Assembly: GCA_032690845.1 (NCBI GenBank)
Contig: CM064430.1
Location: 52,053,882 to 52,117,881 of the forward strand
DNA length: 64,000 nucleotides
Reading direction: 5' to 3'
Source: Eleusine coracana subsp. coracana
Lineage: Eukaryota; Streptophyta; Magnoliopsida; Poales; Poaceae
Shown in pieces: positions 1-9,390 of the stretch. Each line of letters starts with the position of its first letter. The first letter of the stretch is position 1. The translations under genes were made by a program, and so were the position numbers. A model generated the notes under the pieces. The model was not told the DNA's origin. It searched no databases and saw only the letters and a program-made list of their open reading frames with translations.

Positions 1-92
1 TGGCACTGCCGATCTGTCTTGTATGTAGGTTCCAGAGAGTCCTGTGTCCCGCACCGGCACTGCCGATGGGCGTGACCGGCACTGCCGATGAG
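1..92. repeat. Three copies of a CGGCACTGCCGAT-type motif
   Basis: The core GCCGAT occurs at 9, 62 and 84, each inside the context CGGCACTGCCGAT or a close variant (TGGCACTGCCGAT in the first). The last two are 22 bp apart. CGGCA and TGCCG are reverse complements around one base, so each copy can fold. The step and letters resemble the GCCGATCGGC pairs of elements F and G. Confidence 0.6.
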
Positions 93-311
93 AGTCCAGA
101 ATTGATCTGTTTTGAGCGCTTCTTGTTCCTTTTTGTTTCTATTGTGTCTCTTTGCTGTGGTTGATCACTCCTAGGGCTAGTACACCACAAGTTGGTGTGT
201 GTAGTCTTGGTGATTGGTTCGGAGGTTGGCTTGGGTTATTTTTAGGATATAAGCCAAGTTCTCTTGAAGAATTTTATTTGGCTCCCATTCACCACCCCTC
301 TGGTCGCCTTC

Positions 312-896
312 TCAGTCCTTCAATGGAGAATTTTCCACGGTTGGTGTAACTTCTTTCCTCTGCCATACTTGTTTGATTTTCTTGGGCTTGGCGGCAACCT
401 TTTTCTTCATTTCTTGTGGCTCGTTCTTCTTCTTGGGCGGCGGTGGTATGATCTTAACTTTAACTGCCGATGCACCCGATTTTGGTGGAATTGGATACAC
501 TTCAATTTTTTGCACCGTGTTAGGATTTTTGCCATAAAAGATGCATACCTGATTGCATTGTTCTGTTCGGGGCTTGAAGGCGAACTTTTCATCGTGCCCA
601 TTAATGTTAAGATGGATTTCTCCAGCCCCAACATCAATTTTAGCATTTGCGGTGCTAAGGAACGACCTTCCCAGTATAAGAGGTTTCTTTGCATTGTCCT
701 CCATGTCTAGCATCACAAAGTCGACGGGAACAAGAGAGTTCCTTATCCTCATGGGTACGTCCTCCGCAAAGCCCGCCGGGTAGCGGACTGATTGGTCGAT
801 GAGCTGCAAGCACATAGCTGTAGGGGATAGTGAATTGACATCGAGTTTGTCATACACTACCTTTGGCATGATGCTCATGCTCGCCCCCCAAGTCAC
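312..896 (-). pseudogene. A1 aspartic protease (retropepsin) relic
   Basis: The reading frame encodes the C-terminal part of an Athila-type retropepsin, which would cleave the Gag-Pol polyprotein inside virus-like particles. The segment MSIMPKVVYDKL corresponds to the flap region after the catalytic D-L-G-A motif. PLILGRSFLSTANAKIDV is the second conserved block (ILGRPFL in relatives). It is followed by a lysine- and proline-rich tail (PPPPKKK). The codons for the catalytic Asp side, just upstream on the minus strand (about 900-1000), are not in this frame, so the gene is frameshifted there. The start given by the open frame is not a true initiation site; the domain is part of a polyprotein. 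About 195 codons are open. Confidence 0.75.
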
Positions 897-1037
897 AAAG
901 GATGTTGTTGAATTGTTGCACCTCGATGGAACATGGGATGGTTGGGCATCCCGGATCTCGCTTCTTTTCTAGAGGGAGTTCAAGATAGCGGTGCTGCACA
1001 CTTTAGTTAATTTGACAACCTCCATGGATGGCATTGG

Positions 1038-1716
1038 TCATTTGTTGTTGAGGAAGTCCTTTAGGTACTTGGAGTATGTAGGAACCTGCTTAGCATCAAG
1101 TAGCGGTATGTTGACATATAATTTCTCTATTACCTCCACAAACTTCCCGAATTGTTCGTCCATTGTTGGCTTCCTCTGACGAGAGGGAAATGGCAACACC
1201 AAGAGATCATAGAACTCATGTGGCACCTTCTTGAGAGGTGCCTTTGCCTCCTCAACTTCAATTTCCTCTTCTCCTTCCGACTCTTCATCGGTTTCCCGTG
1301 TCTTCCCTGCAATGTTAGGATTTGGCGGATCCTGTGTAGATTTTCCACCTCTAGTTGTGACCGCATCAACATTTTGTTTGGAGCTTGCTTCCGGCTGACC
1401 GGGGAGCTTGCCCGAGTTAGGCTTAACAATATAGAAGCGCCCAGCTGAGCAATTTGTGTTTCTAACATTTTATTATGGCTAAGCTAGTTTTGTAGAGAGG
1501 TATTGAAAGCTTCCATACGAGAATCCATGCTTTCTAGGACTTTATCAGTAGCAATAAATTTCCTACTAATACTTTCATTGATTTTAGATTGTCCTAGAAC
1601 AAGATCACGGAAGGAAGGTTCATTACAAGTAAAGTTACCAGAGTTACCCATGTCCTTGTCAAAGGATAGGTTTGGCTTGGACTCCCATCCGAAGTTGTTC
1701 GTACGGGGCCTAAATC

Positions 1717-1750
<34 letters not shown>

Positions 1751-2546
1751 GAGGTGGTTCACTTCTTCTTCTTGAGTCTTAGGACAATGGCTTCCCATGT
1801 GTCCATTGAGGTCCGTCCATCTTCTTCAAAAGTTGATCCATCTTGATTGATAGCATGTCAATACCATCAACTTGGTGGAGTCCCCTCATCTTGGGTTGCG
1901 GTTGGTTCTGCCTCTCATCATAGCCACTTTAGTTGGCGACTATCTTTTCTATGAGAGTTTGAGCTTCTTTGACCTTCAGAGAGAAGAAGGAACCTCCAGC
2001 GGCTGCATCAAGGTGCTTACAAGCGGGGCGGTTGAGCCCATGGTAAAAGCTTTGAATCAGCAACTAATATTGCATTCCATGATGAGGGCATGCCAGAGTA
2101 TACTCTTGGAAACGCTCCTATGTCTCAGGGATGCTTTCATTGGTTAGCTGTTGGAAACTTGAAATCTTATTCCACAGGGCATTGGTTTTGCCTAGCGGGA
2201 AGAACTTGGCAAGGAAGGTGTTGGAGCACTTGTCCCATGTGGTGAGCTCTTCTTGATTGCTGTAGAACCACTGCTTCGCCTTCCCCAAGAGTGAAAATAG
2301 GAAAAGGCGAAGGCGAATGGCCTCAGGGGTCACATCCCTCATGGTGAAAGTGCTGCACACCGACACAAACTGTTGGAGGTGGGCGTTTGCGTCTTCCGAT
2401 GCCTTGCCACAGAAAGGACTGGCCAAAACCATGTTGATTAAGGCCAGTTTCAGCTCATAGCCTCCGTTCCCCATGTTCGGGTTCGGACCGGTGCGAATGT
2501 TATCTGCAGACGGGGCGGAGTAGTCACAGATCATCTTTTCAGCCAT
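1038..2546 (-). pseudogene. A1 gag polyprotein relic
   Basis: Gag packages the element's RNA. The ATG at 2546-2544 opens 142 codons with the retrotransposon gag core: a run around LRLFLFSLLGKAKQWFYS and FLAKFFPLGKTNALWNKI. This is the same arrangement as the gag of element G (FLAKYFPPSKTQALKNKI). The frame stops near 2118 and gag sequence resumes in another minus frame at 1798-1484, with a poly-Asn stretch from an AAC run and a basic tail, then again at 1468-1130 and 1226-1038. At least two frameshifts and several stops separate the pieces, so it is dead. A PPT or pol is not in view because the element runs off the left edge. Confidence 0.75.
1719..1751. repeat. (GTT)n microsatellite within A1 gag
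   Basis: About 11 perfect GTT units (AAC on the coding strand) encode a poly-asparagine run in the gag relic. It adds whole codons, so expansion would not shift the frame. Confidence 0.9.
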
Positions 2547-2828
2547 GGTTGGTTGAGCGGATGGAGACGGGACTCGCGGCTATGCTAGTGTGATCGGAGG
2601 TGCTTCAAGAGCAAGCACAGGTCAGGGAGGGGTGAGTCGTTGACGCACTCTCCTCAACAAAGCCTCCGAATCGTTGTGGTAGTTGTCTGGTAGGTTGAAA
2701 CCAGTTATAAATTGTCCTGTTTACACCATAGATAAACAGAACAAGGCTAAGGCCGCAAAGGAAAGAGGTAACTTCTTGATAGAAACATCAATGTTGAAAT
2801 TCCGAGATCTTAGCCTATTGCTTCCGCA
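2547..2828 (-). other. A1 untranslated leader between PBS and gag
   Basis: This stretch has no open frame and no recognisable motif. It is the expected 5' leader of A1, between its primer-binding site and the gag ATG at 2546. Confidence 0.6.
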
Positions 2829-2843
2829 ACGGCGCCAGAAATG
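2829..2843 (-). other. A1 primer-binding site (tRNA-Asp type)
   Basis: On the minus strand the sequence reads TGGCGCCGTTGCGG, close to the TGGCGCCGTTGCCGG site at 43181-43198 of element F. This type is generally assigned to tRNA-Asp priming in Athila/Tat elements. It lies a few bases inside the proposed LTR edge and fixes A1's direction. Confidence 0.75.
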
Positions 2844-2845
2844 CT

Positions 2846-4696
2846 TGTTGACATTTCTTAACGTCGCATCAAGAATATCACTATCCCTGGTACGACACCA
2901 GAAATGATTGTTTGATGTTTGTTATGCTTTAAGAGAAGAGTGAAGCAATCCGCAAGCACACAGAACATCTATTGTAGCATTTCACCCGGGAGTATTCCAA
3001 GGTATCGTATTTATTTTCCGCAGGGAAGCTAGGTGTAAGAGTATCCTGGTTTAACAAAGATATAACTATAAGAATTATACCAACTGACCAAAGATGGGGG
3101 GTAAGGATGTTCGATAATGATAGTTGGGGGTAGTAACACAGGAGATATCCACACTAAGATAAATAAAGAGATCGGTTAAGCTAGATGGGAGGACAACGAG
3201 TCTAAGTCTAAAATTCCTAAGATAAACTTTCCTAATTCTAGTCAAGCATCAAAATTCCTAGTTACTTGGGTTGAGTGCTTTACACCAAATCCATGATACA
3301 GCCTTAAGTCTTTCACCAACAAGCTTACTTCGGGGCACAACAACGATCCACTAATAGGGTTGATAACTAACCTCGTGCACTAGTGGGCACGTTACTGCTA
3401 GATAACCCTGCTTGAGACTTCCCGAACATGGTGGAATACTAAAGGGACGGACAGGGCTGTCACCACCTGTTGCCTACCACATAGCCCATGGGGACGAATG
3501 CAAATCCAGCTAGTGTTAACTTAGGCACCACGCCTATGCCTTCACAAGATATTCTTCCATTGGCCTAGCGGAAGAATAGCTGGGGAATAACCAAGTCTAA
3601 GTTCCATTCGAGAACTAAACTTAATTAAATCCTAGCCGGGAATCTAGTAAACTATGCTTCAAAGTTCTTTCCCGATAATTGTAACTTGAGGAAATTGACT
3701 AAGTAAAGATAAATACTTGACAAGATAAATAATGAAAAGATAATTGTATTTAATAAAAGATAAGTCTCACAAAAGGAGAAAAGATACAAGAGAGCTCATA
3801 CCAAGACTCTGAGACAATTCCGGAACCCCGAGCGATGCTCTCGACTAGACTCTAACTCCCGACTAACTAACCTACTCTACTAAGTAGCATAAGTAGTGGG
3901 AAATGAACTCCTTGATGTGTTTCTTCCTTCATGTTTTTTTATGCCAAATTCCCCCACTATTTATAGGTGGTGAAGGGTTGGCGGGTACTTGTAGGTGAAG
4001 GAGAGTCGATTGGGCAAAAGTCGATCCACCGGGCGGCGGGCCATGCCGGGCGTAGTGACATGGGCTGGCAACCGTGGGTGGCCAACCCAGGCCGGGCAGT
4101 ATGCCAGGCCGGGCGGCAAGCCAGGCCGGGCGGCAAGCCAGGCCGGGCGGCATGGGAGGCCAGGCGGCAGGCCAAGCCAGGCGGTGGCCAAGGCCGGGTG
4201 CCGACCCCCTTCCGACTCGCCCCATGACTTCTCCCGGTTAGGCCACTCGTGGACCCTTTCTCCTTAGCCATATTCCATTACTTTTAGTCTGGGAGGAGAA
4301 AACAACTTCATGGTGGAGTGTTTTGTAGACTCGACCGGGTTGGATGATCAGCCTGATGACGACTCTGTTTTGGCCAGCCGAGTGGCTGATTTCAACCTAA
4401 TATGACCCTGTCGGCTGGGTTCTGATTTCAGCCATCACGACCCTGCCCGGGCCCTGATTTCAGCCTCATATGACCCTGTTGGCAAGTGGAAAACGGTTGT
4501 TTCATAGCCGTAATCGGCCAACAGGGCGTTTCTTCGTGTTTTTGCATATTTTGAGCCTAATATACCTGCAAACACATATTTCACCAAAACTTTTGAAACT
4601 TTGTTAGTTCAAACAAATATTCATGAAAACTTTGGTTTTTACCTTGCATTTCCCAACCAGCTGGTGGCCGATTTTGGGTTTTATTGGCCGCCAACA
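2846..4696 (-). repeat. A1 5' LTR
   Basis: The segment starts TGTTGACATTTC and ends GGCCGCCAACA on the plus strand, so both strands show the TG...CA termini and the inverted TGTTG/CAACA tips. The PBS lies directly at its inner edge. Length would be about 1.85 kb. The inner boundary is uncertain: a diverged second copy of the PBS/LTR junction (CACCAGAAATGATTG) lies at about 2885-2910, so the true edge could be near 2909. The partner LTR is outside the window, so the boundary cannot be confirmed by alignment. It holds a GC-rich minisatellite (4089-4206) and no gene. Confidence 0.7.
4089..4206. repeat. 17-bp GC-rich minisatellite in A1 LTR
   Basis: Seven imperfect copies of a 17-bp unit (AGGCCGGGCGGCAAGCC) start near 4089, 4106, 4123, 4140, 4157, 4174 and 4190. 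Overlapping proline/alanine/arginine-rich open frames on both strands here come from the repeat, not from genes. Confidence 0.9.
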
Positions 4697-4758
4697 CCTG
4701 CGCCTTCAGAGTCGCATTCAAGCATCTTCTTCTTCAACTAGCAGTAACAAAGTGGTTA

Positions 4759-7512
4759 TCAAAGCAAGCCAGTTGTAAAAGAAAACTTTTCTAACCTCGA
4801 CAAACTTGGAACGAGCAATCTCCATTGCCGCTTCCCGCCGTGTTTCTTCCAATATTTGATAACAATGCGTTTAGACGTAGCGAGAACCTCACTTGGAGCG
4901 TTAAGGCGAGCCTTCTCATCAACAGCAACCAAAGAGGAGCCCAAACTCACGACGTACTCGCACCCTTGCTGGCTCAAGACATTCAAAGCTGCCTCAACAG
5001 TGTGCAAGGAGTCGTAGTCAGAGCAGCGATCAATAGTAGTGGGTAAAGCAGCGACCTCGCCATCCAACTAGTCGAAAAAGCAAGAGGGGCTAATTAAATC
5101 ATGGTCACGAGCGAGTTCATCGCTTTTAGCTCCCACGCGTCGAAGCACTTCGACATAGGTTGAAGAAATGTTATGAGCCCGAGTAGAAAAGGCAACAGCA
5201 GTATGACTGAGTCGTCTCTTCCACTTCGCTGAGCTTGTTGTTCAAGGAATCGAAATCCTGTGTTTTCACAACAAGCGATTTCTTCATGTTTTCTTTTTCT
5301 TTCTCCAACTCAGAAACCTTGAGTTGAAGGGCTGCAATCTCGTCCTTTCACGCGTTGGCTTTGTCAATAGCTCTTTCCTGTTCTTGTTGGAGACTTTCTT
5401 TCTCTGAGCGAAAAGCATTGATTGCAACAGTTTGTGATTTGATGGTCGCCGCCTAGAACTCGCTTTGATCATTTTTTTTCACCAATGACCTCGGATATAG
5501 CAAAGTTCTATGCAAGTGATAAAAAATAGTTTATTTAGACAACGAGATAATAGGCAATCAATGAAAGTGCAATGCAAAGACTTACATGCCGCAACATCGT
5601 AGACGACAAACTATTCAACTTTTCAAGGGAAAGCTTGACACATGTTTCTTCAAGGGAAACAGGCGCAACCGATGTAAATAAATAAGCAAGTATAAAAGAC
5701 ATACCACCAGTCCTGATCACGGCACGCTCATGACTGGGAGATTCGCGAGGTGGCGGGGCATCAACATCATCACGAGGTGTGGCATCAACCGAAGATTTGG
5801 TGGCTACACTTGGCCTTTTCTCGCCATCACTATCTTCATAGTCCGAGAGTGCCCCCGGTATCCTCTCAACAAATCCACCCCTCTTCAGTTCCATGCGAGG
5901 AACACCTTTTGAGGCATCCGCGGGTTGCTTAGCACGAGGAGCGTCTTCTGAGGCACCAGCGTGCTGCTTGCTGCGAGGTTGCTAGAATCAGAATTAGATG
6001 ATAAATCTTCCACTGTAGCCCTCTTGCGCTTGGCGCAAGTCTTGACCCTTCTAGCGGCAGCGCCAGCAGCCAAACTCGACCCCGCTTACAGGTCCTTGCT
6101 AACGCGCAGTCATCTAGCGGCAGCAACTGGGCATTTATGATCCCTGTACAGAATTTTGTTCACATCAAAAATATGTTTGAACCAAGTCCCAAAGAAAGTG
6201 TGTTCCACAATAGCATTGTGCTCGGCAGCAATGTATTTTCCAACATAGTGCACGCCGATATGTTCAATCCTCTTAACAAAGCATTTGTCATCGTAGTCAG
6301 CTTTGTTCACCGCAATCACAGGAAGCAGAATCTTAGATTTCCCGTCAACCAGTACTTGGTCCTCAAATTTAGAAATTGAAAATGAAGCTTTCAATGGTTG
6401 CCTCTTCGCTGTGCAGTATTCTTCCACCAGGTCACGACCACTGCTATAGAGACAGGCGTAGCGAAAAACGGCAACCTTGCGATTCCCTCGCCCGACATCG
6501 AAGTCAGGGTTGCAAATACCAGTGAATGGTTTCATGGTAGATGCCAAGGGACTTACGGGGGAATCGTCAACCTCGGTAGGCTCAGGCGCAACTCTAAGAT
6601 AAAACCAACAGGTGTACCACTTATCGGTCCATTTGTTTCGCGAGCAGGGGACCAACTTCACTTCGCACTTGGGCTGAAAGAGCAGCATCCATAATTCGCA
6701 ACATACTTCACCCCTTTGCAGGTAATAGTACGTTTTTGGTAGTGCAAAGATAAAAATTTTGCAAATACTTCGGCATCGGGCTCTCCGCCATAGGATTTCA
6801 TGGCCCAGCAAAATTTAGCAAACTACACAATTCCTCTATGGGTTAGATGATGCAGCTCAATGTTGTATTTGCGAAGAACGTCTGCAATGAATGGCTGGCA
6901 AGGAAATCTAAACCCCGCTTCAAAAAGTTTGGCGAAGACAACAACCTCATTTGGTCTAGGCCGAGGAGTCGTATCTGCGTCGTCTGAAACACGCGCGGAG
7001 TCCTTTGGGAAATAATTACTCTTTACCATTGCAGGAATCGCTTTCGGATCAAACTGAGAGGCCCGAGTGTAATTGGTCTGCGGTAACTCTGATTTTTTCT
7101 TTTTTTCTCGCTTACGAGCCAGAGCCACTGCGCCCAAGTGCGGGTTTACCTCGAGCGACACTAGGGAGTCTTCAGCCGGAGCAGCGCAAGAAATCGAAAC
7201 AGCATTCACGGCGTTCGCCAAAGTTTCCTCCTCGTCGCTTGACTTATTCTCCGAGTCACCACGATCAGAATCCTCGTTGCAGCTTTTGTTGACATCCTTG
7301 AGAGGCTGTTGGATCTGTCCATCAATTTGAGCCTTGAAAGCTTCAGAGTCGTCATCATCTGACGAGTTTAAGATATTCACGTTGTCGCCCGACTTCATAG
7401 GGGCGCCTTCATCAAACTCAGTACGAGCATCAACTTGTCCATCGTGATCACCAACATCAGCAACTTCGCTAGAGGAGGTGCCAACAGTAGCAGTCTCTAT
7501 AACGCGAGCCAT
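4759..7512 (-). pseudogene. A2 antisense accessory gene (PF04195-type 'putative gypsy type transposon' protein), decayed
   Basis: The ATG at 7512-7510 starts a protein with an acidic, Ser-rich N-terminus (DDDDSE, SSDEEE), a basic patch (KREKKKK) and then the start of the PF04195-type domain (VVFAKLFEAGFRFPCQPFIADVL, ELHHLTHRGI). The domain continues in other frames at 6811-6110, for example the WTDKWYTCWFYLR block typical of the family. Downstream pieces at 6073-5885, 5894-5535 and 5067-4759 are acidic or helical C-terminal exons. Frame changes may be introns, frameshifts or both. The gene runs opposite to A2's gag-pol, as in elements B and C. Such extra ORFs are known in Tat-lineage elements; their function is unknown. 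Confidence 0.65.
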
Positions 7513-7589
7513 CTCATCAAATTCTAAAACAACAATGTAGGCGAGGTAAGTAGATCTGCGGAGCGAAAAACAGCGAGACATAATCGTAA

Positions 7590-8087
7590 GAGCAAATTCC
7601 TTATGTGCCATCAAAAATTATATCATTCCCTTATGAACCATCCAAAATTACAATTTCCCTTCTATGCCATCATTTTAAATTTTACATTCCCTATGTGTCA
7701 CTTTTGTTATTTATCTATTAGATTATTGTTAAATAATGATAGAGAAGACCACCTTAAGACGAAATCTAGCAAATTATAAAAAAATATATGGCTATTTTGA
7801 CTTTTGGTACATTTTTAAAAGTAGCAGTATAATAAAAAATCAAAAAATTATATATTCATGTGGGAATTTATTCATAATTTTATAAATGATATTTCTAAAT
7901 TTTTTTAAGATTTTATCTTGAGGGTAGATTGTTTTTTTGTATCATAATTTAACAACCATCTAATAGATAAAATAGCAAAAGTGGCACATAAGGGATTGGA
8001 AATATAATGGCATGCAAGGGAAGCTATCATTTTGGATGGTTCATAAGGGATTGGTATAAGTTTTGATAACGTAGAAGGGATTTGCTC
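7590..8087. mobile_element. Mutator-like MITE with long terminal inverted repeats and 9-bp TSD
   Basis: The ends are GAGCAAATTCC at left and the complement GAGCAAATCCC at right. The inverted repeats stay alignable by eye for roughly 150 bp (7590-7742 against 8087-7935), with long shared runs such as CCCTTATGAACCATCCAAAAT. The flanks carry the 9-bp direct repeat TAATCGTAA at 7581-7589 and 8088-8096, the duplication size of Mutator-superfamily transposons. The middle (about 7743-7934) is AT-rich with no transposase, so it is non-autonomous. Each arm contains a repeated CCCTTATGTGCCATC-like block at about 29-32 bp steps. It sits between the A2 accessory gene's ATG and its likely TATA box. Confidence 0.88.
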
Positions 8088-8096
8088 TAATCGTAA

Positions 8097-8834
8097 ACCA
8101 AACAAATACAAACCAAATAAAAGATGAGGTGGTTCTTTTTCAAACGCGAAGTAGCTGCGACAACAACAACAGAGTAGCGCACAAAGTAGGCGGAAGGTGA
8201 AAGCAAGGATGGTCAAGAGCAAATGAGCGACAGAGAGCCATGGCAGCAACCCTACCCTTGTTTTTATAGTAGGAAACAAATTCAAGCATTGAAAGAGCAA
8301 ACACGCATCGCATCGTGCACGGGAGAAAACTAATGGTGGTACCTAGCACAAAAATCAAGGTAAAAGAGGGAACAAGAAGTGAATGCTGCAGTTAATGACA
8401 AAGAGAAGTCACACCAGCCAGTGGTGGGCTTCCCAAGGAGGAAGAAGATGAAGAGGAGCTCCAAGCAGACTGCCTCGAGGAAGACGAAGAGGAGCTCGAA
8501 GCAGATGGTCTCGTAGAATACGAAGTGCACTCAGAACTCGAGATGATAGATTGTGTCATTAAATGACAGCTTCAACATCAAGAGCTAGCTCGTGGACAAC
8601 CAATTGGCCCCGCTATTTATAGCACGGGGCCTCCAACGGTCGACCACATGCTTAAACGAGTTTAACATGGATCAGTCCAGAATGAACACAGTCCCCTTTG
8701 AAAATGGAGGGGGTGTTTTTCCACGGTTAAATGCGGTTCCCGAGCTTGTAAGGCATGAACCTCGTTAGGTCGACATCGCTAATTGTGTGAGGGATCGAGC
8801 CCTTCGAAGCAGACCTCATCCCCCAAGGGGCTAC
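8097..8834. other. A2 spacer between accessory gene and 3' LTR
   Basis: No coding signal. It contains GA-rich runs (about 8425-8530), the minus-strand TATA box at 8614-8621 and, next to the LTR, the purine tract CCCCAAGGGGCTAC that primes plus-strand DNA synthesis in this class of element. Confidence 0.55.
8614..8621 (-). promoter_or_regulatory. Putative TATA box for the A2 antisense gene
   Basis: The minus strand reads TATAAATA inside a GC-rich palindromic setting (CCCCG...CGGGG), with CCAATTGG about 15 bp upstream of it in the minus direction. It lies about 1.1 kb from the ATG at 7512, or about 0.6 kb without the MITE. B and C carry a TATA box in the equivalent place. Confidence 0.5.
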
Positions 8835-9390
8835 TGTTGGGTGCGCGAAGTCCGCTAGCCGTTACAAGGTCCACTTTTCTTACAATATGCCTCGACTGAT
8901 CAGTTCTTTTAAGGCGACAGGCACGCGAGGTCAGGAAACAAGCTCACAAAGTGGCCTCCATCAAGAGACCCTACGTGAGCCGCAACACCGAGGGATTGGC
9001 GCAAAGTCAAAAGGAAGGACCGCGAGGTGCCCAAGCGAAGCATCAAGCAGCAGCGCAACAAGTGTCTGAAATGCCCCTGGCAGGCATGTCGGTGCGTTGA
9101 GGGCAAGAAGAGTACCAGAATGCCCCTGTCGGTAACCCTCTAAGGGCCGCGGTAAATTAGGGTTCTCGAGGGTAAAAAGTTCCATCTGATTAATGTAACA
9201 GACTCCTTGAGCTATAAAAGGAAGCCGTAGAGCACTGTAATGAGAGAGCCTACTGTAATCTTGTTATATCAATGGAATGAAGTAATCGAAGTGATTTTGG
9301 TTTTACTTATGCTTCACTAGAGTTTAAGTTCTCTCAAACTTAAAATCTGCTGGTGTCTAAAAACTACCTCGTAGATATTAGACGCCAACA
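8835..9390 (+). repeat. A2 3' LTR
   Basis: It begins TGTTGGGTGCGCG and ends GACGCCAACA, 556 bp, with a purine tract immediately upstream. A TATA box (CTATAAAAGG, about 9211-9220) is followed by a transcribed-type R/U5 region (AATCTTGTTATATCAATGGAATG). Only this LTR copy is in the window. Confidence 0.8.

Larger units (their letters stand above)
1..4696 (-). mobile_element. A1: Athila-type Ty3/gypsy element, 5' two-thirds, minus strand, left end outside window
   Basis: Reading the minus strand from 4696 downward, the order is 5' LTR (4696-2846), primer-binding site (2843-2829), gag relic (from 2546) and protease relic (896-312). That is the 5' half of a gag-first LTR retrotransposon; pol and the 3' LTR would lie left of base 1. 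The protease has the ILGRSFL signature and the gag has the retrotransposon gag fold pattern seen in Athila-like elements. The outer LTR edge abuts Tat-type sequence (A2), so A1 most likely inserted into A2; the expected TSD is CCTGC at 4697-4701, whose partner is off the window. Reading frames are broken several times, so it is not competent. Confidence 0.8.
4697..9390 (+). mobile_element. A2: Tat-type Ty3/gypsy element, 3' part, plus strand
   Basis: On the plus strand this is the distal end of a Tat-lineage element: an antisense accessory gene (4759-7512, minus), a spacer with that gene's putative promoter, a purine tract (CCCCAAGGGGCTAC, about 8820-8834) and a 3' LTR (8835-9390). Gag and pol are not in the window, because A1 lies at 1-4696 and A2 should resume to its left. 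It carries a MITE at 7590-8087. Beyond 9390 begins sequence I assign to the LTR of element E. Confidence 0.7.

Noticed and set aside
3929..4271. Overlapping Pro/Ala/Arg-rich open frames on both strands
   Set aside because: Produced by the 17-bp GC-rich minisatellite in the A1 LTR; no domain.
7905..8530. Cys/Leu-rich minus-strand frames near the MITE
   Set aside because: They cross MITE and GA-rich spacer sequence; hydrophobicity comes from pyrimidine-rich complement, no homology seen.
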